64,000 nt of DNA from Mycolicibacterium goodii. GTDB taxonomy: Bacteria; Actinomycetota; Actinomycetes; Mycobacteriales; Mycobacteriaceae. Shown one piece after another: positions 18,901 through 27,437 of this stretch. The translations under genes and the position numbers were made by a program. Numbering within the stretch: the first letter of the stretch is position 1; each line of letters opens with the position of its first letter. The stretch is taken from contig NZ_CP012150.1 of the NCBI RefSeq assembly GCF_001187505.1, positions 5,738,048-5,802,047 of the forward strand, written 5' to 3'. The notes under the pieces were generated by a model that saw only the letters and a list, made by a program, of their open reading frames with translations, did no database searches and was not told the DNA's origin.

Positions 18901-20232
18901 CTAGCGGATGGGTTCCACCCGTTTGATGAGCAGACCAAAGCACAGTGCGCCTGCGACCACGACGGCACCGGTCATGACGAGAGGCACCTCGAATGAACCG
19001 GTCACACCGTACAGCGCACCGATGACGATCGGGCTCAATGCGCTGCCGATGTTCGAGAAGAAGTTCTGGGTCGCACCGAGACTTCCAACGGTGCTGGAAT
19101 CCACCACGTCGGCGGGCAGACACCAGATCGTGACGATCGTGAACGCCGACGCCGCATAGGAGACCGACATCAACACGAGCGCCTGCCAAGCGTGCGGCGC
19201 GATGGCGGCCAGCGCAATCACCGAACACACCAGCATGCCGCCGACCAGGCAGGTCTTGCGAACCCGGTTCAACGACCAGCCACGCGCCAGTAGGTAGTCG
19301 CCGACGAGGCCGCCGGCCCAGCTGCCCAGGATCGCCGCCAACGGCGGGATCATCCCGAAGAAACCCAACTTGAGCAGGTCGAAGCCACGCTCTTCGACGA
19401 GGTACGACGGGAACCACGTCAGGAAGAACGTGATCATGAAGTTGAGGCTGAAGAAGCCCAGCATCATGCCCCAAACCGTGCGCCGCTGGAAGAGCTCGGC
19501 GATCCGCATCGGCTTGGTATCCGGATCGTGATCGGCGGCCGCCTGCTCGGTGTGACTCTCACGGATGATCGCCAACTCGGCCTCGTTGACCGCCGACATC
19601 ACCTCGGGGCGCCGGTACCAGGCCCACCAGCCGATAGCCCACAACACACCGAGCCCACCGGCGAAGAGGAAGGCCGCTCGCCAGCCCCACAGCCCGATGA
19701 CGAGAGCGATCAGCGGTGTGGCGGCGGCACTCCCGATGCGGGCACCACTGTCGTACACCGACGTGGCACGACTGCGGAGGCGCAGCGGAAACCAGTGCGA
19801 GACCGTCTTTGCGGCCGCCGGGTACGCGCCCGCCTCACCGACGCCGAGACCCAGTCGGAGGCCTAGCAACGCACCGAAGCTGTTGACGACGCCGGTGGCC
19901 CCGGTGAACAGCGACCACACGAGCACTGAAGCGCCGAACATGACACGTTCCCCGAATCGGTCAATGAGCCGACCGGCGGGAATCTGCATGAGAGCGTAAC
20001 TCCACGAGAAGGCACTGAGGATGAGGCCCTTCTCCGTGGGGGTGAGGTGGAAATCCTCGGTCATGAACGGCAGGCTCACCGACACCGCCGAGCGGTCGAT
20101 GTAGTTGATCGCCAAGCCGACCGCACAGAACACCGCCACGGCCCACCTGATTCTGGACGCCCGGCCACTGCCGGATCGCCCCGAACCGGGGCCGACAGGA
20201 TTCCCGTGCGTCATTACCCGTGTGCTGGTCAT
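18901..20232 (-). CDS. MFS transporter, anion:cation symporter type
   Basis: A 443-residue transporter with about 12 membrane segments. AVGLAINYIDRSAVSVSLPFM and MQIPAGRLIDRFGERV place it in the ACS family (galactonate/hexuronate/tartrate type), which suggests uptake of a sugar acid. Start ATG 20232 has GGAGG seven bases upstream. It is divergent from the DeoR gene and its catabolic operon and shares their repeat-rich control region, so it most likely imports that operon's substrate. Confidence 0.88.
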   Translation of the reverse strand: MTSTRVMTHGNPVGPGSGRSGSGRASRIRWAVAVFCAVGLAINYIDRSAVSVSLPFMTEDFHLTPTEKGLILSAFSWSYALMQIPAGRLIDRFGERVMFGASVLVWSLFTGATGVVNSFGALLGLRLGLGVGEAGAYPAAAKTVSHWFPLRLRSRATSVYDSGARIGSAAATPLIALVIGLWGWRAAFLFAGGLGVLWAIGWWAWYRRPEVMSAVNEAELAIIRESHTEQAAADHDPDTKPMRIAELFQRRTVWGMMLGFFSLNFMITFFLTWFPSYLVEERGFDLLKLGFFGMIPPLAAILGSWAGGLVGDYLLARGWSLNRVRKTCLVGGMLVCSVIALAAIAPHAWQALVLMSVSYAASAFTIVTIWCLPADVVDSSTVGSLGATQNFFSNIGSALSPIVIGALYGVTGSFEVPLVMTGAVVVAGALCFGLLIKRVEPIR

Positions 20233-20495
20233 CGTCGAGCCTCCATGCTCAAGCCTTAATGATCGTTTCGCGCATATGAGGTGAGTAGAATCGCCGGATC
20301 CACAGAACTGTGGTGCTCGACACAATCATCGCCTCGCATCCATATGATTGAACCGATCATTTCAAATGTCAATAGGCGATCAGTGACCGCAAAATATGCA
20401 TATATCGCGCATCATCCGTCTTATCCGTGGACTTATGTGCGCGTTTCACGCATATAAGGTTGACTTGCGCACATCGCGCATGTAACGTCGAGCCC
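20233..20495. promoter_or_regulatory. DeoR operator repeats and leaderless deoR promoter
   Basis: A 17-base motif, TTTC(G/A)CGCATAT(G/A)AGGT, occurs at 20266-20282 and 20444-20460, with partial copies (ATCGCGCAT) at 20404-20412 and 20473-20481. A TTGACT (20460-20465), 17-base spacer and TAACGT (20483-20488) lie seven bases before the deoR GTG, fitting a SigA-type promoter on a leaderless mRNA; repeat copies overlap both hexamers. ATGAT-N7-ATCAT at 20343-20359 is another dyad. Autoregulation and control of the MFS gene are inferred. Confidence 0.65.
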
Positions 20496-21419
20496 GTGAC
20501 ACAGCCCACAGACTTCGAGCCGGAGGGCAACTTGGGTGGCCGCCCCGGGGTTGAGGACGAACACGGCGAAGGCCGAGGTGCCCGCCGCCGCGACATCCGC
20601 GGCGCACGCCGCCGTGAGCAGATCCTGCAGCTGCTGCAGACGGTCGAGTCCGGATCGATGAGCGTCGAGGAAATCGCCGAGCGGTTCGATGTGTCCTTCG
20701 CGACGGTGCGCCGCGATCTGAGCCGACTGCATCAGGAACGCCACATCACCCGCACGTACGGCGGCGTGGCTCTGACGGTCCCGACCGAGCTGTCGATCCA
20801 TCAGCGTCATCTCGAGTTCACCCGCGAGAAGGACGCCATCGGGCGACTCGCCGCCGAGGCCGTCACCGACGGCGCCGTCGTGATCGTGGACGCTGGTACC
20901 ACCACCGAGTTCGTCGCGCGACACCTCGATGCCGCCGATGTCACCGTGTTCACCAACGGTATCGGCGCGATCAACATCCTCATGCGCAAGGACCACGTTT
21001 CGCTGGTGGTACTCGGTGGCCGGTTGCGGCGCGTGAACGAGACGATCAGCGGTGCGGAAGCAGAAAACATGTTGCGGTCGGTCGTCGCCGATTTCGCGTT
21101 CATCGGCGCCGATGCCGTTCACCCCGAATACGGCGTCGCATCACGCACCTTGGAGCAGAGCCGGCTCAAGACCATCATGATGCAGCGCGCCAGGCAGACG
21201 GTCGTCGTCGCCGACCACCGCAAGCTCGAGACCGACCAGTTCAACTACTGGTCGTCGCTCCCGGACTACTGGCGCTTGGTCACCGACGATGGCGCCGAGA
21301 GCGACGCCGCCCGCCGTGCCGCACTCGAAGAACTTCGCCGCGTCGGTGCATCCATCGACCTGGCGCATCCGGTGCGCGCCCTGACCGACACCGCCGAAGA
21401 GAAAGGCACACAGTCGTGA
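20496..21419 (+). CDS. DeoR-family regulator
   Basis: A 307-residue regulator. A basic N-terminal extension precedes the DeoR winged helix (RREQILQLLQTVESGSMSV, then EIAERFDVSFATVRRDLSRLH), and the effector domain has the classic phosphosugar-sensing DeoRC motifs IVDAGTTTEFVARHL, VFTNG, LGGRLRRVNETISG and FIGADAV. It probably represses its operon and the divergent MFS gene until a phosphorylated intermediate appears. GTG 20496 is seven bases after a -10. Its stop overlaps the next gene's start by four bases. Confidence 0.9.
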   Translation: MTQPTDFEPEGNLGGRPGVEDEHGEGRGARRRDIRGARRREQILQLLQTVESGSMSVEEIAERFDVSFATVRRDLSRLHQERHITRTYGGVALTVPTELSIHQRHLEFTREKDAIGRLAAEAVTDGAVVIVDAGTTTEFVARHLDAADVTVFTNGIGAINILMRKDHVSLVVLGGRLRRVNETISGAEAENMLRSVVADFAFIGADAVHPEYGVASRTLEQSRLKTIMMQRARQTVVVADHRKLETDQFNYWSSLPDYWRLVTDDGAESDAARRAALEELRRVGASIDLAHPVRALTDTAEEKGTQS

Positions 21420-22504
21420 CGACCACGATGTCGCAATCACGTGACACCACACCACCTACGAGTGCAGACAACTTCCGGCAAGCGGTGCTCTACCAGCCCA
21501 ACGACATGCGGATCGAGCGCGCTCCGATACCTCGGCTGGAGCCCGGCGACGTATTGCTCCGGGTCGACGCGGCACTGCTGTGCGGGACCGACGTCCGGAT
21601 CTTCGAAGGCCGCAAACAGAAGAACGTCACGTTCCCCACCGTGCTCGGCCACGAATTCGCCGGCACCGTCGTCGACGCCAACGGACTGCTGCCCGACGGT
21701 GTTCAGATGGGAGACCAGGTCGCCGTATATCCCTTGGTGACCTGCGGCACCTGCACGGCGTGCCGTCGTGGGCACGAGAACATCTGCCGCAACCGCAGTG
21801 CATTCGGCTACCAGCTCACCGGTGGCCTGTCGCAGTACGTACACGTGCCGGCGGTGGCGCGCCAGAATCTGGTGCCTGTCCCCGGCGTACCCGCCACCCA
21901 GGCGGCGATCATCGAGCCGGTGGCCTGCGCCTACAACGGCCAACAGCTAGCAGACATGGCCAAAGCCCAGACCGCGCTGATCGTCGGATGTGGGCCTCTG
22001 GGACTTATCCACGCAGGCCTCGCGAAGAGCTTCGGGGTCGAGAAGGTTGCCGCTGTCGATCCGATCGCCGGCCGTCGCGAGATGGCCAAACGGTTCGGAG
22101 CAGATTTGGTGCTGGAGCCTGGGCCCGAAACCGCCGCGGCGCTCGACGATTTCACCGCAGGCGGCATCGACGTGCTGGTGATGGCGATCGGACGAATCGA
22201 TGCGCTCACACCCTATCTGGGCAGTCTGGCACCTGGGGCACGGGTGTCCGTGTTCGCGGGATTCGGCGCTGACGCAGATCTCGCGGTGTCAGCCAACGAC
22301 GTCCACTACAACGAATGGACCATCGTGGGCGCATCTTCGTGTCGGTTGGACGGGTTCCATGCCGTCGCACCCATGGTCGCATCCGGGGATCTTCCGGTCG
22401 CGGAACTCATCGGCACCCAACTTCCGCTCGATCAAGCGGTGGAGGCCATTGCGCTCGCCGGTTCGGGTGCCGACATGCGTGTCGGCGTCGATCCATGGGC
22501 ATGA
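21416..22504 (+). CDS. Zinc-dependent medium-chain dehydrogenase (polyol/sugar-acid type)
   Basis: A 362-residue MDR-family oxidoreductase. Catalytic zinc ligands are in LLCGTDVR and GHEFAG; the four structural-zinc cysteines are in CGTCTACRRGHENIC; EPVACAYNG and the NAD motif VGCGPLGLIHAG follow. Relatives include sorbitol, threonine and L-idonate 5-dehydrogenases. It probably oxidises a secondary alcohol of the imported substrate to a ketone, the first step of the operon pathway. The GTG start overlaps the deoR stop (GTGA). Confidence 0.88.
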   Translation: MTTTMSQSRDTTPPTSADNFRQAVLYQPNDMRIERAPIPRLEPGDVLLRVDAALLCGTDVRIFEGRKQKNVTFPTVLGHEFAGTVVDANGLLPDGVQMGDQVAVYPLVTCGTCTACRRGHENICRNRSAFGYQLTGGLSQYVHVPAVARQNLVPVPGVPATQAAIIEPVACAYNGQQLADMAKAQTALIVGCGPLGLIHAGLAKSFGVEKVAAVDPIAGRREMAKRFGADLVLEPGPETAAALDDFTAGGIDVLVMAIGRIDALTPYLGSLAPGARVSVFAGFGADADLAVSANDVHYNEWTIVGASSCRLDGFHAVAPMVASGDLPVAELIGTQLPLDQAVEAIALAGSGADMRVGVDPWA

Positions 22505-22542
22505 CCACAGCTCGCAAGTCCACAACCAAGGAGAACCCACCA

Positions 22543-23385
22543 ATGACGACCACATTCACGCCGGCGTTCGACATCAACCGCTCCGGCACCACTCCGGCAC
22601 TGGGCCGGGAGCTACGGTTGCGCCGCCTGTTCGGGACCGATGGACGGACAGTAACAGTTGCGCTGGACCAGGCGGTGCCGCGCGGCGTGGCTCCGCGCCT
22701 GGCCACCATCTCATCGACCTTCGACAGCATCGCCGAAGGTGAACCCGACGCCGTCACGATCACCAAGGGACTGGCCGGACCGCTGTTCGGCGGCCGGGCG
22801 ACTCCCGTGCCGTGGATCCTGAAAGCATCCATGTTCTCCGTCGAGTTCCACCCCACCTACGACGCCACGATCGGTACCGTGCGCGATGCGATCCGTTTGG
22901 GCGCCGACGCTGTCGCCGTGGGGATTTCCGCCGGCTCATCTCATCAGGTCGCGATGTTCGAGATGCTCACCAACGTTGTCGAGGAAGCGCACAACTGGGG
23001 GCTTCCGGTTGTATGCCACGCATACCCATCCGGTGAAATGTGGGGTGATCGAAAGGGTTCCACGGAATCGGTGCTATACGCATCGCGCGCCGCAGCGGAA
23101 CTCGGCACCGACATCGTCAAGACCTGGTACACCGGCTCAACTGCCGAGTTCGCAAAGGTCGTCGAGGGGACGCCGGCGATCGTCGTCGCAGCCGGGGGCG
23201 CGCAGGCTCCCAGCCCGCTGGATGTGCTCAAACAAGCCGCGTCGGTCATCGAGGCCGGCGGCCACGGCATGACCGCAGGCCGCAACATCTGGCAGGCGCC
23301 CGATCCTGCCAAAATGGTCAACGCCCTCAAGGCCGTGATCCACGGTGGGGATACCCCCGAGGCCGCAGCCAAGCTCCTGGACTGA
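22543..23385 (+). CDS. Class I aldolase, DhnA/FbaB/LsrF type
   Basis: A 280-residue TIM-barrel aldolase. VTVALDQAVPRG, AVAVGISAGS and, most tellingly, the Schiff-base lysine in AAELGTDIVKTWYTG mark the DhnA-type class I family; VVAAGGAQAPSP is the phosphate-binding end. It is expected to cleave a phosphorylated keto compound made by the dehydrogenase and the FGGY kinase, giving DHAP plus a short aldehyde or keto acid. AAGGAG nine bases upstream fixes ATG 22543. The exact substrate is unknown. Confidence 0.83.
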   Translation: MTTTFTPAFDINRSGTTPALGRELRLRRLFGTDGRTVTVALDQAVPRGVAPRLATISSTFDSIAEGEPDAVTITKGLAGPLFGGRATPVPWILKASMFSVEFHPTYDATIGTVRDAIRLGADAVAVGISAGSSHQVAMFEMLTNVVEEAHNWGLPVVCHAYPSGEMWGDRKGSTESVLYASRAAAELGTDIVKTWYTGSTAEFAKVVEGTPAIVVAAGGAQAPSPLDVLKQAASVIEAGGHGMTAGRNIWQAPDPAKMVNALKAVIHGGDTPEAAAKLLD

Positions 23386-23392
23386 ACCCACA

Positions 23393-24886
23393 GTGGCCTA
23401 TCTCGGAATCGATGTGGGCACGTCGGCCACCAAGGCGGTCGTGATCGCCCCGCACGGAGCCGTGCTCGCCCGGTCCCGGGTACCACATCCCGCAGCGCGC
23501 CGATGTGGTCCCGGCCGGGTCGATCCAACGGCCTGGCGCAGCAGCGTCGTCTCGGCGGTCAGGTCGGTCGTCGACGCCCTGGATGCTCGCGACGCCCCGA
23601 TCAGCGCCGTGGGGCTGGATACCCACGCCCCCACGGCGCTGCTCCTCGATGCAGCAGGACGGCCGCTGACGGCCGGAATCGCATGGGACCACCCCGGGCT
23701 GTCCGAACCCACCGACGACCTGATCAGCGTGCTCACCGCCGAGGAGGTGGCGCTGATCGGCAACCATCTGATGCCGGCTACCGCGATGGGGGCAGCCTAC
23801 CGCCTGCTGCAGTCGATCGAGCCGGAAGCGCAGCGCACCGCAACAACCTTCGGCCTCGCGGGCACCTGGTTGGGACAGTGGCTCACCGGGCGGCGGGCGA
23901 TCGATCCCACACAGGCGTCCTATACCGCGCTCATGGCCAGCACCGACGGGAGCTGCCGATGGTTGGGCGACCTGCTGACGAGGTTCGGCATACCAGCTCA
24001 CCAACTACCTCCGATACGGCCGTCACTGAGCGTGCTGGGTCCGCTGAAGTCCACGGCAGCAACCGAACTCGGCCTGCCGGAAGGTGTCCCGGTACTCGTG
24101 GGTTCAGGTGACACCCCGGCCGCATCGTATGCCTTGGGTTCGGCACCCGGTGGCAGACCGCTGTTCATCATGGGCACCACCCATGTGGTGTCCAATTCAC
24201 TGGCCCAACCGGACCCGAGGGCCCTGGCGCTGCAGCGCTCAGACGTCCACCCCCAAAGGTGGCTGATCAACGGCGTCATCAACGGCGGTGACGCACTGGC
24301 ACACGGGGCTGCTGTCGCCGGCTTCGGCGACGACGATGCCGCTGTCGCCGATCTCGTCGCCGCGGCGTTCACAGCCAAACCTGCCGAGACCCGCGCCGGT
24401 GCGCCGGTGTTCATTCCTCACATCCGCGCCGAACGCGGTCCGCTGTGGTTCGACGGTCCACATACCGCGCTGGTGGGGATGTCCGCCGACACCCCGATTC
24501 ATGTGGCCGCCCGCGGCATCGTGGAGGGCGTGCTGTTCGCCGACCGAATGATCATCGAGACCTGTGTCGGCCGGGATCAGCGCACACTCTACGTCAGTGG
24601 CGCGTTCGGCGATGGACCCGCAATGCCGCAGTTGCTGGCCGATGCGCTCGACCGCGTCATTCTGGTGGTCGACGAAAGTCACCTACCCGCCGTGGGGGCC
24701 GCCGCCATGTGCTCCGAAGTGTTGGACGGCCGGGTGGTGACGCCACCGGAAACACGACGGGTATCACCGCGCATCGAGTGGCGTGCGACTGTGGCGGCAC
24801 GGTGGACCCACTACCGCGACACATGGTCCTCGGTCACGGGTGTCACACCACTCGGAACTCTCGACGAAGCAATGACGGCACCATGA
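23393..24886 (+). CDS. FGGY-family carbohydrate kinase
   Basis: A 497-residue two-domain ASKHA-fold kinase. The N-terminal phosphate loop is LGIDVGTSATKAVVI; GLDTHAPTALLLD and GIAWDHPG are in domain I; GVPVLVGSGDTPAASYALGS and YVSGAFGDGP (adenosine region) are in domain II. The family phosphorylates sugars, polyols and keto-acids such as xylulose, glycerol and gluconate. Start GTG 23393 is eight bases after the aldolase stop. It probably supplies the phosphorylated substrate of the aldolase. Confidence 0.88.
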   Translation: MAYLGIDVGTSATKAVVIAPHGAVLARSRVPHPAARRCGPGRVDPTAWRSSVVSAVRSVVDALDARDAPISAVGLDTHAPTALLLDAAGRPLTAGIAWDHPGLSEPTDDLISVLTAEEVALIGNHLMPATAMGAAYRLLQSIEPEAQRTATTFGLAGTWLGQWLTGRRAIDPTQASYTALMASTDGSCRWLGDLLTRFGIPAHQLPPIRPSLSVLGPLKSTAATELGLPEGVPVLVGSGDTPAASYALGSAPGGRPLFIMGTTHVVSNSLAQPDPRALALQRSDVHPQRWLINGVINGGDALAHGAAVAGFGDDDAAVADLVAAAFTAKPAETRAGAPVFIPHIRAERGPLWFDGPHTALVGMSADTPIHVAARGIVEGVLFADRMIIETCVGRDQRTLYVSGAFGDGPAMPQLLADALDRVILVVDESHLPAVGAAAMCSEVLDGRVVTPPETRRVSPRIEWRATVAARWTHYRDTWSSVTGVTPLGTLDEAMTAP

Positions 24887-24899
24887 CAAGGACCTGCTG

Positions 24900-25853
24900 T
24901 TGACGATCTACGTTTCGAGACTGCTCACCGACCGCGCCATGGCGCACCTGGAATCGCTGGATGTTCCGTTCCGGGTGGGCGGCGAGGCCCCACCGGACCG
25001 GGCCGCCCTCGAAGCCGGCATCGCGGGCGCCGAGGCCGCTGTCATCACGCTGACCGAACGCGTCGACGCCGAGTTGCTCGCCGCCGCGGGACCACAGCTC
25101 AAGGTCATCGCGAACGTCGCTGTCGGATACGACAACATCGACGTCGGCGCCGCGACAGCCGCCGGTGTCACGGTCACCAACACACCCGGTGTGCTGGACC
25201 GCGCGACCGCCGACCACACATTCGCGCTGATCCTCGCCGCGACACGCCGGGTGCTCGACGGCGACCGGTTGTTGCGGTCGCGCCAACCGTGGGTGTGGGG
25301 TCCGCGCATGCTGGTCGGCCTCGACATCAGCGCTTCAGCGACGCTCGGCATCCTCGGCTACGGTCGCATCGGCAAATCAGTTGCCCAGCGCGCCAAGGGT
25401 TTCGACATGAAAATCCTGGCCTCCGCGCGCAGCCGCGAACCGGGCACGTCCGAGGACGGTGTGCGGTTCGTCGACACCGACACGCTGCTGGCCGAGTGCG
25501 ATGTGCTCTGTGTGCTCACCCCGTTGACCCCGCAAACCCGCCACCTGATCGACGCGAACGCGCTGGCGAAGATGAAACCCACGGCGTACCTGGTCAACAC
25601 CGCACGCGGCGGCGTGGTCGACGAATCCGCGCTCATGAGCGCCCTGCACGCCGGGCGGTTGCGCGGTGCCGCGCTCGATGTCTTCGAGAACGAACCGCAC
25701 ATCGATCCCCGCTTGCTCGACACGCCGAATCTGGTTCTCACACCGCATATTGCGAGTGCCGGCGAATCGACGCGCGATGCTATGGGTATTCTCGCTGTCG
25801 ACAATGCCGCCGCGGTTCTCGCCGGGAAACCGGCGCTCACCCCTGTCAGATAG
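24900..25853 (+). CDS. D-2-hydroxyacid dehydrogenase (hydroxypyruvate/glyoxylate reductase-like)
   Basis: A 317-residue NAD(P)-dependent dehydrogenase. VAVGYDNIDV, the Rossmann motif LGYGRIGKSVA, catalytic Arg in NTARGGVVDESAL, Glu in DVFENEP and His in LTPHIASAG are all present and typical of GyaR/GhrB-type glyoxylate/hydroxypyruvate reductases. With glycerate kinase directly downstream it most likely reduces hydroxypyruvate or its tautomer tartronate semialdehyde to D-glycerate. TTG 24900 is supported by AAGGA seven bases upstream. Confidence 0.88.
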   Translation: MTIYVSRLLTDRAMAHLESLDVPFRVGGEAPPDRAALEAGIAGAEAAVITLTERVDAELLAAAGPQLKVIANVAVGYDNIDVGAATAAGVTVTNTPGVLDRATADHTFALILAATRRVLDGDRLLRSRQPWVWGPRMLVGLDISASATLGILGYGRIGKSVAQRAKGFDMKILASARSREPGTSEDGVRFVDTDTLLAECDVLCVLTPLTPQTRHLIDANALAKMKPTAYLVNTARGGVVDESALMSALHAGRLRGAALDVFENEPHIDPRLLDTPNLVLTPHIASAGESTRDAMGILAVDNAAAVLAGKPALTPVR

Positions 25854-25859
25854 CACCGG

Positions 25860-26984
25860 ATGAAAATCGTTTTTGCCCCGGACTCCTTCAAGGAGTCGAT
25901 GACGGCCTCCCAGGCGGTGGCCGCGATGCGCGACGGAGTGCACTCGGCGCTCCCCGACGCCGAATGCGTAGGCGTGCCGATGGCCGACGGCGGTGAGGGA
26001 ACCGTCGACGCGGTGGTCGACGCACTCGCCGGCGAACGCGTGACGGTCGAGGTGTCCGATCCGCTCGGACGTCCGATTCGGGCCCACTACGGCTTCATAC
26101 CCGACCGTTCGCTCGCCGTGATCGAGATGGCGACGGCCTCCGGTCTGGAACTCGTGGCCCCGGCGGATCGAGACGTGCTGCGCGCAAGCACTTTCGGAGT
26201 CGGTCAACTCATCTCTTCGGCGCTGGATCGCGGCGCGACCGACCTGCTGATCGGGCTGGGCGGCTCGGCGACCAACGACGGCGGCGCCGGGATGCTCACC
26301 GCACTCGGCGCGACTCTGCTCGACGCCGACGGCGCACCGTTGCCTCCCGGCGGCGCAGCACTGGCCCAGCTGGACCGGATCGATGTGTCCGGGCTCGACG
26401 CACGCCTGGCCGACATCCAGATCAGGATTGCCTCCGACGTCACGGCTCCGCTGCTCGGGCCGGGCGGCGCCAGTGCGGTGTTCGGCCCCCAGAAGGGCGC
26501 TGGTCCGTTCGAGGTGGAGACCCTTGAGGCCGCGTTGACGCGGTTGGCCGTGGTGACCGAGGAGACCCTGGGCCGGGCCCGGCCGGAACTTCCCGGTGCA
26601 GGCGCGGCAGGTGGACTCGGCTTCGCGCTGCTGGATTTCCTGGGGGCCGAGTGCAGACCCGGCGTCGAGGTGATCGCCGAGACCGTGGGTCTGGCCAAGG
26701 CCGTGGTGGGTGCGGACTGGGTGTTCACCGGTGAAGGCAGCGTCGATGCGCAGACCGTGCTCGGTAAGACCCCGTTCGGAGTGACCCAGGTGGCCCGTCA
26801 GGCCGGCGCGCGGGTGGTGATCTTCGCGGGCCGCGTCGGTGACGACGCGGGCGTCCTGCTCGACCGCGGTGTCGAGCGCCTCGTCGCGATCACCGTGCCG
26901 GGCACACCCATCGAGCAGGCGCTGCGCGAGGGTCCACAATCACTTGCCCGCGCCGCCGCCGAGGTCTGCCGCACCCTGTCGTAA
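25860..26984 (+). CDS. Glycerate kinase (GlxK/GarK family)
   Basis: A 374-residue kinase that phosphorylates D-glycerate; enzymes of this family usually make 2-phosphoglycerate. The motifs APDSFKESMTA, PMADGGEGTVDA, GLGGSATNDGGAGML, the Asp region SDVTAPLLGPGGA and FTGEGSVDAQT are diagnostic. It is last in the DeoR operon, six bases after the 2-hydroxyacid dehydrogenase, and it gives the pathway its exit into lower glycolysis. The 3' end faces a small membrane-protein gene on the other strand. Confidence 0.93.
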   Translation: MKIVFAPDSFKESMTASQAVAAMRDGVHSALPDAECVGVPMADGGEGTVDAVVDALAGERVTVEVSDPLGRPIRAHYGFIPDRSLAVIEMATASGLELVAPADRDVLRASTFGVGQLISSALDRGATDLLIGLGGSATNDGGAGMLTALGATLLDADGAPLPPGGAALAQLDRIDVSGLDARLADIQIRIASDVTAPLLGPGGASAVFGPQKGAGPFEVETLEAALTRLAVVTEETLGRARPELPGAGAAGGLGFALLDFLGAECRPGVEVIAETVGLAKAVVGADWVFTGEGSVDAQTVLGKTPFGVTQVARQAGARVVIFAGRVGDDAGVLLDRGVERLVAITVPGTPIEQALREGPQSLARAAAEVCRTLS

Positions 26985-27049
26985 CGAACGGACGTAGGAC
27001 CGCACCGTTGCCCGCCGGAACCGGCATGTCCGCTCGCGCGTCGGGCAGA

Positions 27050-27154
27050 TCAGTGCGCGCCGTTGTACGCCGCCATGGCGATCAGGGCCGCCCCGGTCAG
27101 CATCATCACGAGCACACGCAGTGTCAGACGCAAGGTCAGGTGGTTTGCTCTCAT
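27050..27154 (-). CDS. Putative 34-residue membrane protein
   Basis: A short frame encoding one hydrophobic helix (about residues 13-29, RVLVMMLTGAALIAMAA) after a basic N-terminus, ending YNGAH. The purine-rich GGGGAAGTGAG directly before ATG 27154 is a good ribosome site and TATGAC lies further upstream. The composition is that of a genuine inner-membrane microprotein. It is convergent with glycerate kinase and upstream of nothing on its own strand; its function is unknown. Confidence 0.5.
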   Translation of the reverse strand: MRANHLTLRLTLRVLVMMLTGAALIAMAAYNGAH

Positions 27155-27393
27155 CTCACTTCCCCGAAGGTTTCGAGTCATACCAACCTTAACGGCTCTG
27201 TCGACCGAATATTTGCCCCGCTCAGCGGCCCCTGACGCGATTCGCAGCGTTCAACCAGCTGGTCCCGACCGGACTGGGCTCCGCAACACCCCACCGGCAC
27301 CGGAGTTTGTTCACCTCGAGTTTGCTCAACGTGCATCGCATCGCTACGCAACCAGACCGATCCCGTCACGGATTCGGTTAACTGCGCACACGA

Positions 27394-27428
27394 GCAGGCG
27401 CGGTATCCGCTCGGGATACCGCGCCTGC
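27394..27428. terminator. Terminator hairpin after the amine oxidase gene
   Basis: A perfect 15-base-pair stem (27394-27408 with 27414-27428) and a 5-base loop, about ten bases beyond the amine oxidase stop on the minus strand. It lacks a U-tract. It may also stop transcripts coming from the left. The 240 bases between it and the small membrane gene show no other feature. Confidence 0.75.
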
Positions 27429-27437
27429 GGGTTGTGT

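Noticed and set aside
25377..26939. 520-codon open frame antisense to glycerate kinase and the dehydrogenase
   Set aside because: Shadow frame; the plus strand has contiguous, operon-spaced enzymes with intact motifs.
27011..27026. Terminator between glycerate kinase and the small membrane gene
   Set aside because: GCCGG-AA-CCGGC has a loop too tight to be a good hairpin and no U-tract.
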